DNA from: Thalassotalea sp. PS06
GTDB taxonomy: Bacteria; Pseudomonadota; Gammaproteobacteria; Enterobacterales; Alteromonadaceae
Direction: 5' to 3'
Assembly: GCF_007197775.1 (NCBI RefSeq)
Contig: NZ_CP041638.1
Coordinates: 496,001 to 560,000, forward strand
DNA length: 64,000 nt
Shown here piece by piece: positions 1 through 9,680 of this stretch. Both the position numbers and the translations under genes were made by a program. Numbering within the stretch: position 1 is the first letter of the stretch; each line of letters begins with the position of its first letter. Below the pieces are notes generated by a model that saw nothing but the letters and a program-made list of their open reading frames with translations, was not told the DNA's origin and searched no databases.

Positions 1-199
1 GAAGAGCAGGAGCGAGACGTTGCATAATTTTGCCTGATATTTATGAATTTATTGTTAAGAGCATTTATTGTACAAAAGATCCCAAAAAATCACTACGCGT
101 AATTTGTCCTAATACTGATAGTTCTATACGGTTTTGTATTAGTTGTACAAACGGAATTAATGTATATTGAACTTCTAAGAATAATTTTAAAGGCTAGTC
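1..199. other. Window-edge region with no gene
   Basis: AT-rich sequence with no supportable coding region. Two identical palindromes TTGTACAA sit at 68-75 and 143-150, 75 bp apart, upstream of the metalloprotease gene. They could be a regulator-binding pair or chance; no regulator is assigned. No convincing -35/-10 pair was found. Confidence 0.4.
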
Positions 200-2611
200 A
201 TGCGCATCTATAAAATCCTTATATTTCTTGTGGTTGTAGTGAGTTCACAGCTCAATGCTCAATCTTTGTCGGAATTTTCTAACGGCAAACAATACTTTGA
301 CGGTTTTGTCCCATTTTATTTGGACAATGATTCCGGCAAGGTATATTTACAAATCACAGAATTCAATGAACCATTTTTGTTTCAAAGCAGCCTTCCCCAT
401 GGTGTCGGTTCTAATGATATAGGTCTGGATCGCGGCCAACTTGGTGATACCCGATTGGTTCAGTTTGAAAAGCGCGGCGATAAAGTTTTCTTAAGGCAGC
501 TGAACACTTACTATCGAGCCAACAGTGACAATGCCATGGAGCGCCAGGCGGTAGGTGAAGCCTTCGCGAGTTCCATCATTCAGGGGTTTAGTGTTGTAAC
601 CTCAGATAAAAATCGAGTGATTATCGATTACACCGATTTTCTTCTATCGGATATTCATGATTTAGCTAATACCCTGAAACAGCGCAAACAAGGGAGTTTT
701 AGTGTTGATAAAAGTCGTAGTGCAGTTTATCAGGAACGAACGAAAGCGTTTGTTGATAATACTGAGCTAGAAGCGATCGTTACCTTTAAAGGACAGGGGA
801 CCGGCAGCTATTTAAAATCGGTGACACCGGATGCCAATGCCGTCTCGGTTAATCTGCATCATTCGATGATTCGTCTTCCCGATGATAATTACCAGACCCG
901 CACGTTTCACCCGTTCTCGGGAATGTGGTCGGTGGAATTTGCCGATTACGCCAGCGCTATTGAAGATAACTTAATCCAACGCCTAATCCCTCGTCATCGC
1001 TTAGTAAAGAAAAACCCAAATGCCGAGCGAAGTGAAGCGGTTGAGCCGATTATCTACTACTTGGATCCAGGTGTTCCTGAGCCAGTAAAAAGTGCGCTGA
1101 TAGATGGTGCCATGTGGTGGAATGAAGCGTTTGCAGAGCTTGGTTTTATCGATGCATTCCAAGTGAAAATGTTGCCGAAAGACGCCGACCCTATGGACGT
1201 TCGCTATAACGTCATTCAATGGGTTCACCGTGCCACTCGCGGTTGGTCATATGGAGCTTCGGTTATTGACCCGAGAACCGGGGAAATTTTAAAAGGTCAC
1301 GTAACTCTCGGCTCATTGCGAGTCCGGCAGGATTATTTAATTGCCCTTGGTTTAACCTCGCCATTTAAAGGTGGAGCACAAACCGATACCTCAGAGATGA
1401 AAGAGATGGCGTTAGCGCGAATCCGTCAATTGTCTGCGCATGAAGTGGGACACACCTTAGGTATTGCTCATAACTTCTCAGCGAGTGCTAACAACCGCGC
1501 CTCAGTTATGGATTATCCACATCCTTATGTAACCTTGAATGAAACCGGTGAAATCGATTTATCGAACGCCTATGATGTTGGAATTGGCGCCTGGGATAAA
1601 CATGTTATCGCTTATGCTTATGGCATTTATAAAGACGAAGATAAAGCTTTAAAGAATGTGATTCGCGACGCTAAAGACAAGGGACTGAAATATATGTCAG
1701 ATCCTGATGCTCGTCCTCGTTCTGGCGCTGACGCCCACGGTCATCTTTGGGATAATGGTGAAGATGCTGTTAAAGAATTAACCAGAGTCAGCGACGTTCG
1801 TCAAAAAGCATTGGAAAGTTTTGGTACTGACAGTATCCCTGCGGGTACGCCGTTTTCGGAGCTAGAAAACACCTTAGTCCCTATCTATAACTTTCATCGC
1901 TACCAGGTGGAAGCGGCGGTTAAACTTATCGCCGGCCTTGATTATCAGTATGCGGTAAAAGGTGAGGACAAATCACCGGTTAAATTAATTCCTGCCGCCA
2001 AACAGCAACAGGCTATTTATGCCCTGTTATCAACGCTGGATAGCAAATTTTTAACCTTACCGGAATCGATTCTGGCGTTAATACCACCGAAAGCCTATGG
2101 CTATTATCGCGATCGTGAGAGTTTTCCGAGCAAAACCGGAGTAGCGTTCGATCCGGTATCGGCGGCACAAGCGAGTGCTAAACACACGATTAGCCTGATG
2201 CTCGAACCGCAACGTTTAGCTCGCTTACAACAGCATAATGCCCGGGATAACACCATCCCAGGCGTAACAGATTTACTCAACCAATTAACCACCAAAACCA
2301 TCAAAGCGGGTGCTGCAGGTGGAATGGAATTTATTGTGCAACAACGAGTTAACCAGCAAACCCTGGACAGCCTTCTTGGCTTGTATCATCACCCAGAGCT
2401 TGTTGGAGAAGTGCGAGCTGATGTTCACAAACATCTTTTGGGTTTAAAAGACTGGTTGCAGATTAATGCTGACAGAGCCGGAAACGATAAGTTATCAAGC
2501 CAGTATCACTTGCTTGCAGGCCAGATCATGTATAGTCTGCAGCAAGGTAAGGTGTTTACCCCGGAAGCAAAAGTAAAATTACCACCGGGTTCACCAATAG
2601 GAAGTGATTAA
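200..2611 (+). CDS. Secreted zinc-dependent metalloprotease (DUF5117/DUF4953-type)
   Basis: An 803-residue exported metalloprotease. Residues 1-20 form a signal peptide ending near LNAQ. The zinc site is the extended metzincin-type motif HEVGHTLGIAHNF, with H414, E415 and H418 visible and a third histidine in GIAHN. The N-terminal half, with the HPFSGMWSVEF and YYLDPGVPEPVK segments, matches in arrangement the large zinc-dependent metalloproteases carrying DUF5117 and DUF4953, as I know the family. Substrate is unknown; it probably acts in the periplasm or outside the cell on proteins or peptides. The start ATG follows a weak AAGG ribosome site. mpl begins 15 bp after the stop, so the two may be co-transcribed, though a functional link is not obvious. 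Confidence 0.88.
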   Translation: MRIYKILIFLVVVVSSQLNAQSLSEFSNGKQYFDGFVPFYLDNDSGKVYLQITEFNEPFLFQSSLPHGVGSNDIGLDRGQLGDTRLVQFEKRGDKVFLRQLNTYYRANSDNAMERQAVGEAFASSIIQGFSVVTSDKNRVIIDYTDFLLSDIHDLANTLKQRKQGSFSVDKSRSAVYQERTKAFVDNTELEAIVTFKGQGTGSYLKSVTPDANAVSVNLHHSMIRLPDDNYQTRTFHPFSGMWSVEFADYASAIEDNLIQRLIPRHRLVKKNPNAERSEAVEPIIYYLDPGVPEPVKSALIDGAMWWNEAFAELGFIDAFQVKMLPKDADPMDVRYNVIQWVHRATRGWSYGASVIDPRTGEILKGHVTLGSLRVRQDYLIALGLTSPFKGGAQTDTSEMKEMALARIRQLSAHEVGHTLGIAHNFSASANNRASVMDYPHPYVTLNETGEIDLSNAYDVGIGAWDKHVIAYAYGIYKDEDKALKNVIRDAKDKGLKYMSDPDARPRSGADAHGHLWDNGEDAVKELTRVSDVRQKALESFGTDSIPAGTPFSELENTLVPIYNFHRYQVEAAVKLIAGLDYQYAVKGEDKSPVKLIPAAKQQQAIYALLSTLDSKFLTLPESILALIPPKAYGYYRDRESFPSKTGVAFDPVSAAQASAKHTISLMLEPQRLARLQQHNARDNTIPGVTDLLNQLTTKTIKAGAAGGMEFIVQQRVNQQTLDSLLGLYHHPELVGEVRADVHKHLLGLKDWLQINADRAGNDKLSSQYHLLAGQIMYSLQQGKVFTPEAKVKLPPGSPIGSD

Positions 2612-2626
2612 CAGGCTGTCGCGTTA

Positions 2627-3985
2627 ATGAGCAAACATATTCATATTTTAGGGGTGTGCGGTACCTTTATGGGAGGTATCGCCGCTATAGCTAAGGAATT
2701 GGGATTTCGGGTTTCTGGCTCCGATGCCAATGTTTACCCACCGATGAGCACTCAGCTTGAAGCATTGGGCATTGAGCTTAAATCCGGTTATCTGCCAGAG
2801 CATCTTGCTGATGAACCCGATTTGGTTATTATTGGCAACGCCATGTCCCGTGGCAATCCTATGGTTGAATATGTTCTAGAGCGTAACATTCCCTATACCT
2901 CCGGCCCGCAGTGGCTTCAGGATAACGTTCTGCAACAGCGATGGGTTTTGGCTGTGTCTGGAACCCACGGCAAAACCACGACCAGCAGTATGCTGACCTG
3001 GATTCTCGAATACGCGAAACTAACACCAGGTTTTTTAATCGGTGGTGTGCCACAGAACTTCGATAAATCCGCACGTCTTGGCAATGCGCCTTTTTTCGTG
3101 ATCGAAGCCGATGAATATGACACTGCGTTTTTTGATAAGCGCTCGAAGTTTGTTCATTACCGTCCAAGAACCCTGGTGATTAACAATTTAGAATTCGACC
3201 ATGCTGATATCTTTGACTCGATCAAAGATATCCAGCGCCAGCTCCATCACTTGATTCGGATGGTTCCGGGGAACGGTTTGATTCTGGCGCCGGATAATGA
3301 AAATTATATTCAAGAAACCCTGGCCCAGGGATTGTGGACTGAGACTGAGTTAAGCCGCAGTTCTCAGGGCTGGCAGGCAAATAAGATCCACGGTGATGGC
3401 AGTGCGTTTGAAGTGTTTTTTAATAGCGAAAAGCAAGGTGAAGTGCATTGGTCATTATTAGGTGACTTTAATATTGATAACGCCCTGATGGCTATCGGTG
3501 CCGCTCGTCATGCCGGGGTTCCGGTTTCGGTATCCTGTGAGGCGTTAGCCGGATTTATCAATACCAAACGCCGCCAGGAATTATTGGGTTCCCCAAATGA
3601 CATTCATGTCTACGATGATTTTGCCCACCACCCAACGGCCATCACCAAAACCTTAAATGCAATGCGCAGCCATATTGGTGATAAGCGATTAATAGCCGTT
3701 TTAGAGCCAAGATCTAACACTATGAAAGCCGGTGTTCATAAAGATACATTGGCGCAGGCGTTTACTGATGCCGATCGGGTGTTTATTTTCAAAGACTCAT
3801 CGTTTGACTGGTCAGTTGATGACGTCTGTGAGCAGATCAGCAACAGCGCAAGTGCTCATAATGATATTGACGAATTGCTTGGTGAAGTCAGTGACTATGC
3901 ACAAAGCGGCGATCACATTGTGGTGATGAGTAATGGCGGCTTTTCAGGCTTTCATACTAAGCTTCTAGATATCTTAAAGAAATAA
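2627..3985 (+). CDS. mpl: UDP-MurNAc:L-Ala-gamma-D-Glu-meso-DAP ligase Mpl
   Basis: A 452-residue Mur ligase that attaches the recycled murein tripeptide directly to UDP-N-acetylmuramate in the cytoplasm, bypassing MurC, MurD and MurE. The N-terminus HILGVCGTFMGG is the Mur-ligase Rossmann segment in its Mpl form. The ATP-binding P-loop GTHGKTT is at residues 112-118, and the central segment IEADEYDTAFFDKR and the C-terminal EPRSNTMK are typical of Mpl rather than MurC. Length agrees with E. coli Mpl (about 457). It works in the same recycling route as the anmK gene at 14.5 kb. ubiX follows 30 bp downstream; mpl beside ubiX or fbp is common in gammaproteobacteria. Confidence 0.96.
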   Translation: MSKHIHILGVCGTFMGGIAAIAKELGFRVSGSDANVYPPMSTQLEALGIELKSGYLPEHLADEPDLVIIGNAMSRGNPMVEYVLERNIPYTSGPQWLQDNVLQQRWVLAVSGTHGKTTTSSMLTWILEYAKLTPGFLIGGVPQNFDKSARLGNAPFFVIEADEYDTAFFDKRSKFVHYRPRTLVINNLEFDHADIFDSIKDIQRQLHHLIRMVPGNGLILAPDNENYIQETLAQGLWTETELSRSSQGWQANKIHGDGSAFEVFFNSEKQGEVHWSLLGDFNIDNALMAIGAARHAGVPVSVSCEALAGFINTKRRQELLGSPNDIHVYDDFAHHPTAITKTLNAMRSHIGDKRLIAVLEPRSNTMKAGVHKDTLAQAFTDADRVFIFKDSSFDWSVDDVCEQISNSASAHNDIDELLGEVSDYAQSGDHIVVMSNGGFSGFHTKLLDILKK

Positions 3986-4015
3986 ATTAGTTACGGATCA
4001 ACAAAGGAAATTCAA

Positions 4016-4633
4016 TTGGCTGAATTTAAGGGCAAAATTACGTTGGCCATAACCGGTGCATCCGGTAGTGCTTATGCCATGCGGTTACTCGAATGCCTAT
4101 TACATGCGGACTATCAGGTTTATGTTCTGGTATCTTCCGCTGCCAGGGTGGTTTTTGATACCGAAATTGGCGTGAAAATTCCAGGAAACCCGGAAAAGGC
4201 AAGTGAGTTTTTAATCAAGCATTTTGATTGTAAAGATGAACAGATTCAGGTGTTTGGTAAAGATCAGTGGTTTTCACCAGTGGCTTCAGGTTCAGCGGCA
4301 CCCAGACAAATGGTGGTGTGTCCCTGCAGTACCGGAACTCTGGCGGCCATTAGTCAGGGCATGAGTGATAACCTGATTGAACGCGCAGCCGATGTGGTCA
4401 TTAAAGAAAGAGGGCAATTAATTCTGGTGCCCAGAGAAACCCCATTTTCAACCATTCACTTAGCCAATATGCACAGCTTGTCGCAAATGGGCGTCACCAT
4501 TATGCCGGCAGCGCCAGGGTTTTATCACAATCCAACGTCTATTGAAGACTTGATTGATTTTATGGTTGGACGCATGCTCGATCATTTAGGCATAGATCAA
4601 GATATTATGCCACGTTGGGGTTACAGTAATTAA
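4016..4633 (+). CDS. ubiX: Flavin prenyltransferase UbiX
   Basis: A 205-residue UbiX/Pad1 flavoprotein that transfers dimethylallyl to FMN, making the prenylated-FMN cofactor for the decarboxylase UbiD in ubiquinone synthesis. The FMN-binding GASGS motif is near residues 14-18. The conserved stretches [23 protein letters not shown] and LVPRETPFS, which belong to the prenyl/FMN pocket, are all present. The start is a TTG preceded by an AAAGGA ribosome site at about 4004-4009; no better ATG lies upstream. It follows mpl closely and probably shares its transcript. A UbiD gene is not in this window. Confidence 0.95.
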   Translation: MAEFKGKITLAITGASGSAYAMRLLECLLHADYQVYVLVSSAARVVFDTEIGVKIPGNPEKASEFLIKHFDCKDEQIQVFGKDQWFSPVASGSAAPRQMVVCPCSTGTLAAISQGMSDNLIERAADVVIKERGQLILVPRETPFSTIHLANMHSLSQMGVTIMPAAPGFYHNPTSIEDLIDFMVGRMLDHLGIDQDIMPRWGYSN

Positions 4634-4813
4634 TCTGGTATTTGGCGATTATTCGGTTATGTGGCAATTATTCGGTTAAGTAACAATAATTGCCATTTTT
4701 TCCTGCATATAATGCTAGCTGTCGAAAATAATTTCCGTTTTATCTCATATTTCCTCGCCTTTAACTCCCAGTTTCTTTACTCCCTCTTGCCTTTATGGTT
4801 TATTGCCATAACG

Positions 4814-5082
4814 TAATACCAATCCTATTAAATTATTGCTCACTCAGTGAGAATTTAAAGGCTTTTAGACAAGGCTTTGATTGCAGAGAATGGTTATTCC
4901 ATTGTCAAAATCAGTAACGCAGGATAAACGCCTTTAAAACTCACCCGTAGGGAGTTAGTGAGAGGCCCATTTACTGCCCTATATTTCATTAATATAGAAT
5001 GACTATATCAATAAAATCTATGTTGCAAATGAACCTCGGCCCTAACTCTGAGTTGTGCACAAACTTAGTGGGATTGGTATAA
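4814..5082. repeat. MITE-like element with terminal inverted repeats, 269 bp
   Basis: This fills most of the 483-bp gap between ubiX and the amidohydrolase gene. The left end TAATACCAATCCTATTAA and the right end TTAGTGGGATTGGTATAA are inverted repeats matching at 15 of 18 positions. Inside, CTCACTCAGTGAG plus TTTAAAGGC near the left is partly mirrored by GCCTTTAAAACTCAC further right, so the element can fold. It has no ORF. A 60-bp relative with the same outer bases lies at 11927-11986 and a half copy near 18495-18530. The remainder of the gap (4634-4813) holds nothing I recognise. Confidence 0.75.
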
Positions 5083-5116
5083 ATACTTACTTCAAGAAAA
5101 TAACAAGGTAGGCGCT

Positions 5117-8100
5117 ATGTCATATCGAGGTTTAAAGCCGTCGCTGATTGCGGCGAGTCTTTCTCTGTTCTTTGCATCGCAAGGCAGTGCAATCGCTGCT
5201 GAAAAGGCGACAGAAAATTCTGAAAAAGCAAAGGCTGAATGGTCGGTAAATGATCCTATGGGTGAATTTAAATCAGTAACCATTGATGTTACTGAAGGGA
5301 CCTGGATGAATGTGGATATCAGTCCTGATGGTAAAACACTGGTATTTGATTTGCTCGGTGACATTTACACCATGCCGGTGACTGGCGGTGAAGCGAAAGC
5401 GCTAATGACCGATATCGCCTGGCAAATGCAGCCAACCTTTTCTCCTGACGGCAAGTACATCGCATTTACATCGGATCAGGGCGGTGGAGATAACCTTTGG
5501 GTGATGGAAGCTGATGGTTCAAACCCTGTTGCCGTTACCAAAGAAACATTTCGTCTTGTGAACTCTCCAGCCTGGAGTCCAGATGGCAACTATTTAGTTG
5601 GCCGTAAACATTTTACCGGTTCTCGCTCACTTGGCGCCGGTGAAGTCTGGATGTACCACAAGACCGGTGGTAGTGGCATGATGTTGACCAAACGTCCGAA
5701 TCAACAAAAAGATTTGGGTGAGCCGGCATTTTCTCCTGATGGCCGTTATGTCTATTTCTCACAGGATGCGACCCCGGGTAAGACCTTCCACTACTCAAAA
5801 GATAGTGAAAAGGGCATTTATAAAATTAAGCGTCTGGATCGTGAAACCGGCGATATCGAAGTGATCTTGTCAGGCCGCGGTGGTGCGATTCGCCCAACGC
5901 CATCTCCCGACGGTAAGAAGCTTGCTTATATCAGCCGTGTTGATTTTCAGAGCACCCTATTTATCTACGATATTGAAACCGGTGAAAAAATCGCAGTCTA
6001 CGACAAGCTAGATCGTGACATGCAGGAAACCTGGGCGATTCACGGTGTTTATCCAACCATGGCCTGGACACCAGATAACGACGAGATTATTTTCTGGGCC
6101 GGCGGTAAAATCCATAAATTGGATGTTGATAGCCAAGAATCCAGCGTGATTGATTTTCATGTAAAAACTGAAAAGCAAATGCAGGAAACCGTGCGTTTTG
6201 AGCAGGATATCGACGTTGAAAACTTTGACGTGAAGATGCTTCGCGATGTTGAAATTTCACCTGATGGCAGCAAAGTGGTGTTCGAAGCATTAGGTCATGT
6301 CTATGTGCGCTCTCTGCCGGATGGTAAGCCTAAGCGCTTAACTAAGCAGACTAGCCATTTTGAATTAAACCCGAGCTTTTCTCGCGATGGTAAGCAAATT
6401 GTTTTTGCTACCTGGAATGATCAAAAACAAGGCAATATTCGTGTGGTATCAGCACGCAGTGGCCGTGGTAAAAACCTATTAGAAGAGCCGGGTAAATATA
6501 TCGAACCGGTATTTTCTCCGGACGGTAAAACCGTGGTTTACCGAAAAGCCCAGGGAGGATTTATCACCCCACCGGCTCATAGCTTGGAGCCTGGTATTTA
6601 TGCGGTTTCTGCTAAAGGTGGTGATGCCAATCTAATTACCGAGAACGGTATTCAGCCACAATTTGCCGATCGTAATGATCGTATTTATCTGCAACGTTAC
6701 GGTGAAATGCCAGAACTAGCGCGCATTGATCTTGATGGCAAGAATGAAAAAACCTTGTACACAGGTAAGTATGCAACCGAGTTTCGCGTAGCACCAAATG
6801 GTCAGTATCTGGCTTTTGCTGAGCGCTTCAAAGTATTTGTCACGCCTCTCGTGGAACGCGGTGATGTGATCAACATCGGTCCATCAGCGACTAATATTCC
6901 GGTTCGCAAGCTTTCTGCCCGAGCTGGTGAGAGTATCAGTTTCAATGGCGACAGTGATGAAATCTACTGGAGCCTTGGACCAAATCTTTATCAGGCTTCT
7001 TTATCGGGGATGTTTGATATCAAATCCGCAGATGCAGATACAGACGCAGATACAGCCGAAGCGTCTGAGCCTGTGGTAACCGCAATCGGTTTTGAGAAGA
7101 AAACTGATGCGCCAGAAGGTTTAGTCGCCTTTGTCGGTGGTAAAGTCGTGACGATGGAAGGTGATAAAGTTATTAACGATGGTGTGGTTTTAGTTGAAGG
7201 TAATCACATTAAAGCCGTTGGTACCAAGGCCGATATTACTATCCCTAAATCGGCAAAAGTTATCGATACTAGTGGCAAAACCGTTATGCCTGGGTTAATT
7301 GATGCGCATGCTCATGGTGCACAGGGTAGCAATGAAATCATTCCTCAGCAAAACTGGAAAAATTACGCAACATTAGCCTTGGGTGTTACCACAATCCATG
7401 ACCCGTCTAATGACACGACAGAGATTTTCGCTGCCAGTGAATTGCAGAAAAATGGTCAAATTGTCGCGCCGCGTATTTTCTCAACCGGTAGTATCCTATA
7501 CGGTGCCTCTGCACCTGGTTATACGTCTCATGTAGATAGCCTCGATGATGCCCGTTTTCAGGTGGAACGATTAAAGTCAGTTGGTGCATTTACGGTGAAA
7601 TCGTATAACCAACCGCGTCGTAACCAACGTCAGCAAATTATTCAGGCTGGTCGTGAAATGGGCGTAATGGTGGTACCAGAGGGTGGTTCGTTATTGCAAC
7701 ACAACCTGACCATGGTTGCCGACGGTCATACTTCCCTTGAGCACTCGATTTCCACCGCTAAGATTTATGATGATATTCGTCAGTTCTGGAAAGCGACGGA
7801 TACCGCATACGTTCCAACCTTGGTTGTCGCCTACGGTGGTATCTCTGGCGAGCACTACTGGTATGATAAAACTGAAGTCTGGAAACATCCGCTATTGAGC
7901 AAGTATGTGCCAATGGACGTACTAGCACCGCGCTCTATGCGTCGCACTACAGCGCCTGAGCATCACTACAATCACATCAGTGTTGCTGAAGTGGCTAAAG
8001 AAATGCTGGATATGGATATTCTTGTGGGAATCGGTGCCCATGGTCAGCGCGAAGGTTTAGGTGCTCACTGGGAGATGTGGATGATGGCTCAGGGTGGCAT

Positions 8101-8353
8101 GACCGCTCTGGAAGCAATCCGCACAGCAACCATAGATCCGGCAAAGCATTTAGGTCTTGATAAGCAGCTAGGTTCTCTTAGCGCAGGCAAGCTTGCCGAT
8201 ATTATCGTTGTTGATGGCGACGTTACTCAGGATATCCGTAAGTCTGATCGTGTTGAGCAAGTGATGATCAATGGTCGATTATACGATGCCAACACCATGA
8301 ATGAAGTTGGCAATTATGATAATGAGCGTCAGCCATTTTTCTTTGAAGACTAA
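5117..8353 (+). CDS. Exported amidohydrolase with N-terminal beta-propeller
   Basis: A 1078-residue two-part protein. A signal peptide ends near residue 28 (SAIAAE). About residues 50-630 carry repeated TolB/PD40-type propeller blades, seen as recurring FSPDGK and SPDGKK motifs. From about residue 670 an amidohydrolase (imidazolonepropionase/dihydroorotase-like) domain follows: strand VMPGLIDAHAHG with the metal-binding HxH at H731 and H733, then FTVKSY, HTSLEHSI, and GIGAHGQREG near the end. Proteins of this layout are known in Alteromonadales and Xanthomonadales, with peptidase or imidodipeptidase activity suggested for some; the substrate here is not known. The start ATG has a good AAGGTAGG site. 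A terminator lies just downstream, so it is probably monocistronic. Confidence 0.88.
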   Translation: MSYRGLKPSLIAASLSLFFASQGSAIAAEKATENSEKAKAEWSVNDPMGEFKSVTIDVTEGTWMNVDISPDGKTLVFDLLGDIYTMPVTGGEAKALMTDIAWQMQPTFSPDGKYIAFTSDQGGGDNLWVMEADGSNPVAVTKETFRLVNSPAWSPDGNYLVGRKHFTGSRSLGAGEVWMYHKTGGSGMMLTKRPNQQKDLGEPAFSPDGRYVYFSQDATPGKTFHYSKDSEKGIYKIKRLDRETGDIEVILSGRGGAIRPTPSPDGKKLAYISRVDFQSTLFIYDIETGEKIAVYDKLDRDMQETWAIHGVYPTMAWTPDNDEIIFWAGGKIHKLDVDSQESSVIDFHVKTEKQMQETVRFEQDIDVENFDVKMLRDVEISPDGSKVVFEALGHVYVRSLPDGKPKRLTKQTSHFELNPSFSRDGKQIVFATWNDQKQGNIRVVSARSGRGKNLLEEPGKYIEPVFSPDGKTVVYRKAQGGFITPPAHSLEPGIYAVSAKGGDANLITENGIQPQFADRNDRIYLQRYGEMPELARIDLDGKNEKTLYTGKYATEFRVAPNGQYLAFAERFKVFVTPLVERGDVINIGPSATNIPVRKLSARAGESISFNGDSDEIYWSLGPNLYQASLSGMFDIKSADADTDADTAEASEPVVTAIGFEKKTDAPEGLVAFVGGKVVTMEGDKVINDGVVLVEGNHIKAVGTKADITIPKSAKVIDTSGKTVMPGLIDAHAHGAQGSNEIIPQQNWKNYATLALGVTTIHDPSNDTTEIFAASELQKNGQIVAPRIFSTGSILYGASAPGYTSHVDSLDDARFQVERLKSVGAFTVKSYNQPRRNQRQQIIQAGREMGVMVVPEGGSLLQHNLTMVADGHTSLEHSISTAKIYDDIRQFWKATDTAYVPTLVVAYGGISGEHYWYDKTEVWKHPLLSKYVPMDVLAPRSMRRTTAPEHHYNHISVAEVAKEMLDMDILVGIGAHGQREGLGAHWEMWMMAQGGMTALEAIRTATIDPAKHLGLDKQLGSLSAGKLADIIVVDGDVTQDIRKSDRVEQVMINGRLYDANTMNEVGNYDNERQPFFFED

Positions 8354-8419
8354 GCTTGTCGACGTGTAACTCTGTCAATGAAGATTGAAAAATAGAGGGT
8401 TACATCTTGATATTTATTA

Positions 8420-8452
8420 CAAAAGCCACGCATTGCGTGGCTTTTGTTTTTT
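8420..8452 (+). terminator. Rho-independent terminator after amidohydrolase gene
   Basis: A perfect GC-rich hairpin, AAAAGCCACG with its complement CGTGGCTTTT around a short CATTG loop, runs into a T-rich tract. It lies 67 bp after the amidohydrolase stop. The remaining 210 bp before ssb should hold the ssb promoter, but no clear -10/-35 pair and no consensus LexA box was seen. Confidence 0.85.
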
Positions 8453-8665
8453 CATCGAAAAAAGCGCTGAATAAGGCAAAAAATTAGTAGCTGAAAAAGT
8501 GTCTTTAAAGGTGCATATTTTTACTTTAGAATCTCGCTTTCGAGTGATAAACTGATTTTCTTCTTCGCAGATTTTGTCGCGAAGGACACAGCGAATGTAG
8601 CTCGTACACACTCCTTAACGGCGAGTTATTATCATAATTAGCAAAAGACAATACAGGATTTAATC

Positions 8666-9286
8666 ATGGCCAGTCGTGGTGTAAATAAAGTAATTATTGT
8701 AGGTAATTTAGGGCAAGACCCTGAAGTTCGTTTTTTCCCTAGCGGTGGTGCGGTATGTAACGTAACGATCGCAACCTCAGAAAGCTGGAAAGACAAGCAA
8801 ACCGGTGAGCAAAAAGAGATCACCGAGTGGCATCGCGTCGTATTCAACAATCGCCTGGCGGAAATTGCTGGCGAGTACCTGAAAAAAGGTTCAAAAGTTT
8901 ATGTTGAAGGTCGCTTACAGACACGTAAATGGCAGAATCAGCAGGGACAGGATCAGTACACTACGGAAATCCGTGCTAACGAAATGCAAATGTTAGATTC
9001 TCGTGGTGCAGGCCAGGGCGCTGGCCAAGGTGGTGGTTTTAACCAAAGCCAGGCTGGTGGATTCAACCAGCAATCTGCTCAACAACCAGCAATGCAGCAG
9101 GGTGGTTATCAGCAAAACCAGGGTGGCTTTAATCAGCAATCTTCACAACCTGCGGCTCAGCAACCACAACAACAGGGTGGCTTCCAGCAAAACCAGGGCG
9201 GTTTCCAGCAAAATAACCAACAGCAGGCTCCTAAGGTAAACCCACAAGAGCCGGTAATGGATTTTGACGACGATATTCCGTTTTAA
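8666..9286 (+). CDS. ssb: Single-stranded DNA-binding protein SSB
   Basis: A 206-residue SSB. The OB-fold occupies residues 1 to about 112: [20 protein letters not shown], then [23 protein letters not shown] and [10 protein letters not shown]. It is followed by a long Gly/Gln-rich linker with several [13 protein letters not shown] repeats, and ends in the acidic tip DFDDDIPF that recruits replication and repair partners. It coats ssDNA during replication, repair and recombination. Longer than E. coli SSB (178) because of the expanded linker. Usually uvrA is divergent from ssb in this group; here the neighbour is the amidohydrolase, and I saw no LexA site. Confidence 0.97.
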   Translation: MASRGVNKVIIVGNLGQDPEVRFFPSGGAVCNVTIATSESWKDKQTGEQKEITEWHRVVFNNRLAEIAGEYLKKGSKVYVEGRLQTRKWQNQQGQDQYTTEIRANEMQMLDSRGAGQGAGQGGGFNQSQAGGFNQQSAQQPAMQQGGYQQNQGGFNQQSSQPAAQQPQQQGGFQQNQGGFQQNNQQQAPKVNPQEPVMDFDDDIPF

Positions 9287-9321
9287 CGACTAACAAAATT
9301 GACTTTGTTGATTTTTATAAT

Positions 9322-9351
9322 AAAGGCCTGTTTTTGCAGGCCTTTTTTTTT
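9322..9351 (+). terminator. Rho-independent terminator after ssb
   Basis: The stem AAAGGCCTG / CAGGCCTTT around a TTTTTG loop, followed by a run of T, begins 36 bp after the ssb stop. Confidence 0.9.
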
Positions 9352-9542
9352 GGTGTTGAAGTTCCTTAATAATAGCATGAGTTATAGCTAACCTTATTTG
9401 GGCGAGAATATCGCTATAAACTATCGTTGTTTTAATGCCTTCCGTTATTGGTGATCCTCAGGAAACCCCAATTAGCTCCATTGCTTTTTTCGTCAGGTGA
9501 TTTGATAAAATTTTAGTTTGTGAATATTCTTAAATTTTATTT

Positions 9543-9561
9543 GCAAATGATAATAGTTCGC
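9543..9561. promoter_or_regulatory. Probable Fur box upstream of TonB receptor
   Basis: GCAAATGATAATAGTTCGC matches 13 of 19 positions of the E. coli-type Fur consensus, including the intact core ATGATAAT. It is 120 bp upstream of a siderophore-receptor gene, where iron repression would be expected. The rest of the 394-bp gap (9287-9680) holds the ssb terminator and otherwise nothing recognised. Confidence 0.55.
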
Positions 9562-9680
9562 ATTAATATTACGCCCAATTCTTCTTAACTCCGAAAGCGC
9601 AGGTGTAAACTAGCGAATTATCGCTCACTTGCGACGGATACCGATCTTATCTGGTACAACGACTAACAAAGGCTAATAAA

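Noticed and set aside
8453..8665. LexA (SOS) box upstream of ssb
   Set aside because: Looked for CTGT-N8-ACAG in the ssb upstream region because ssb is often SOS-linked; no acceptable match was seen.
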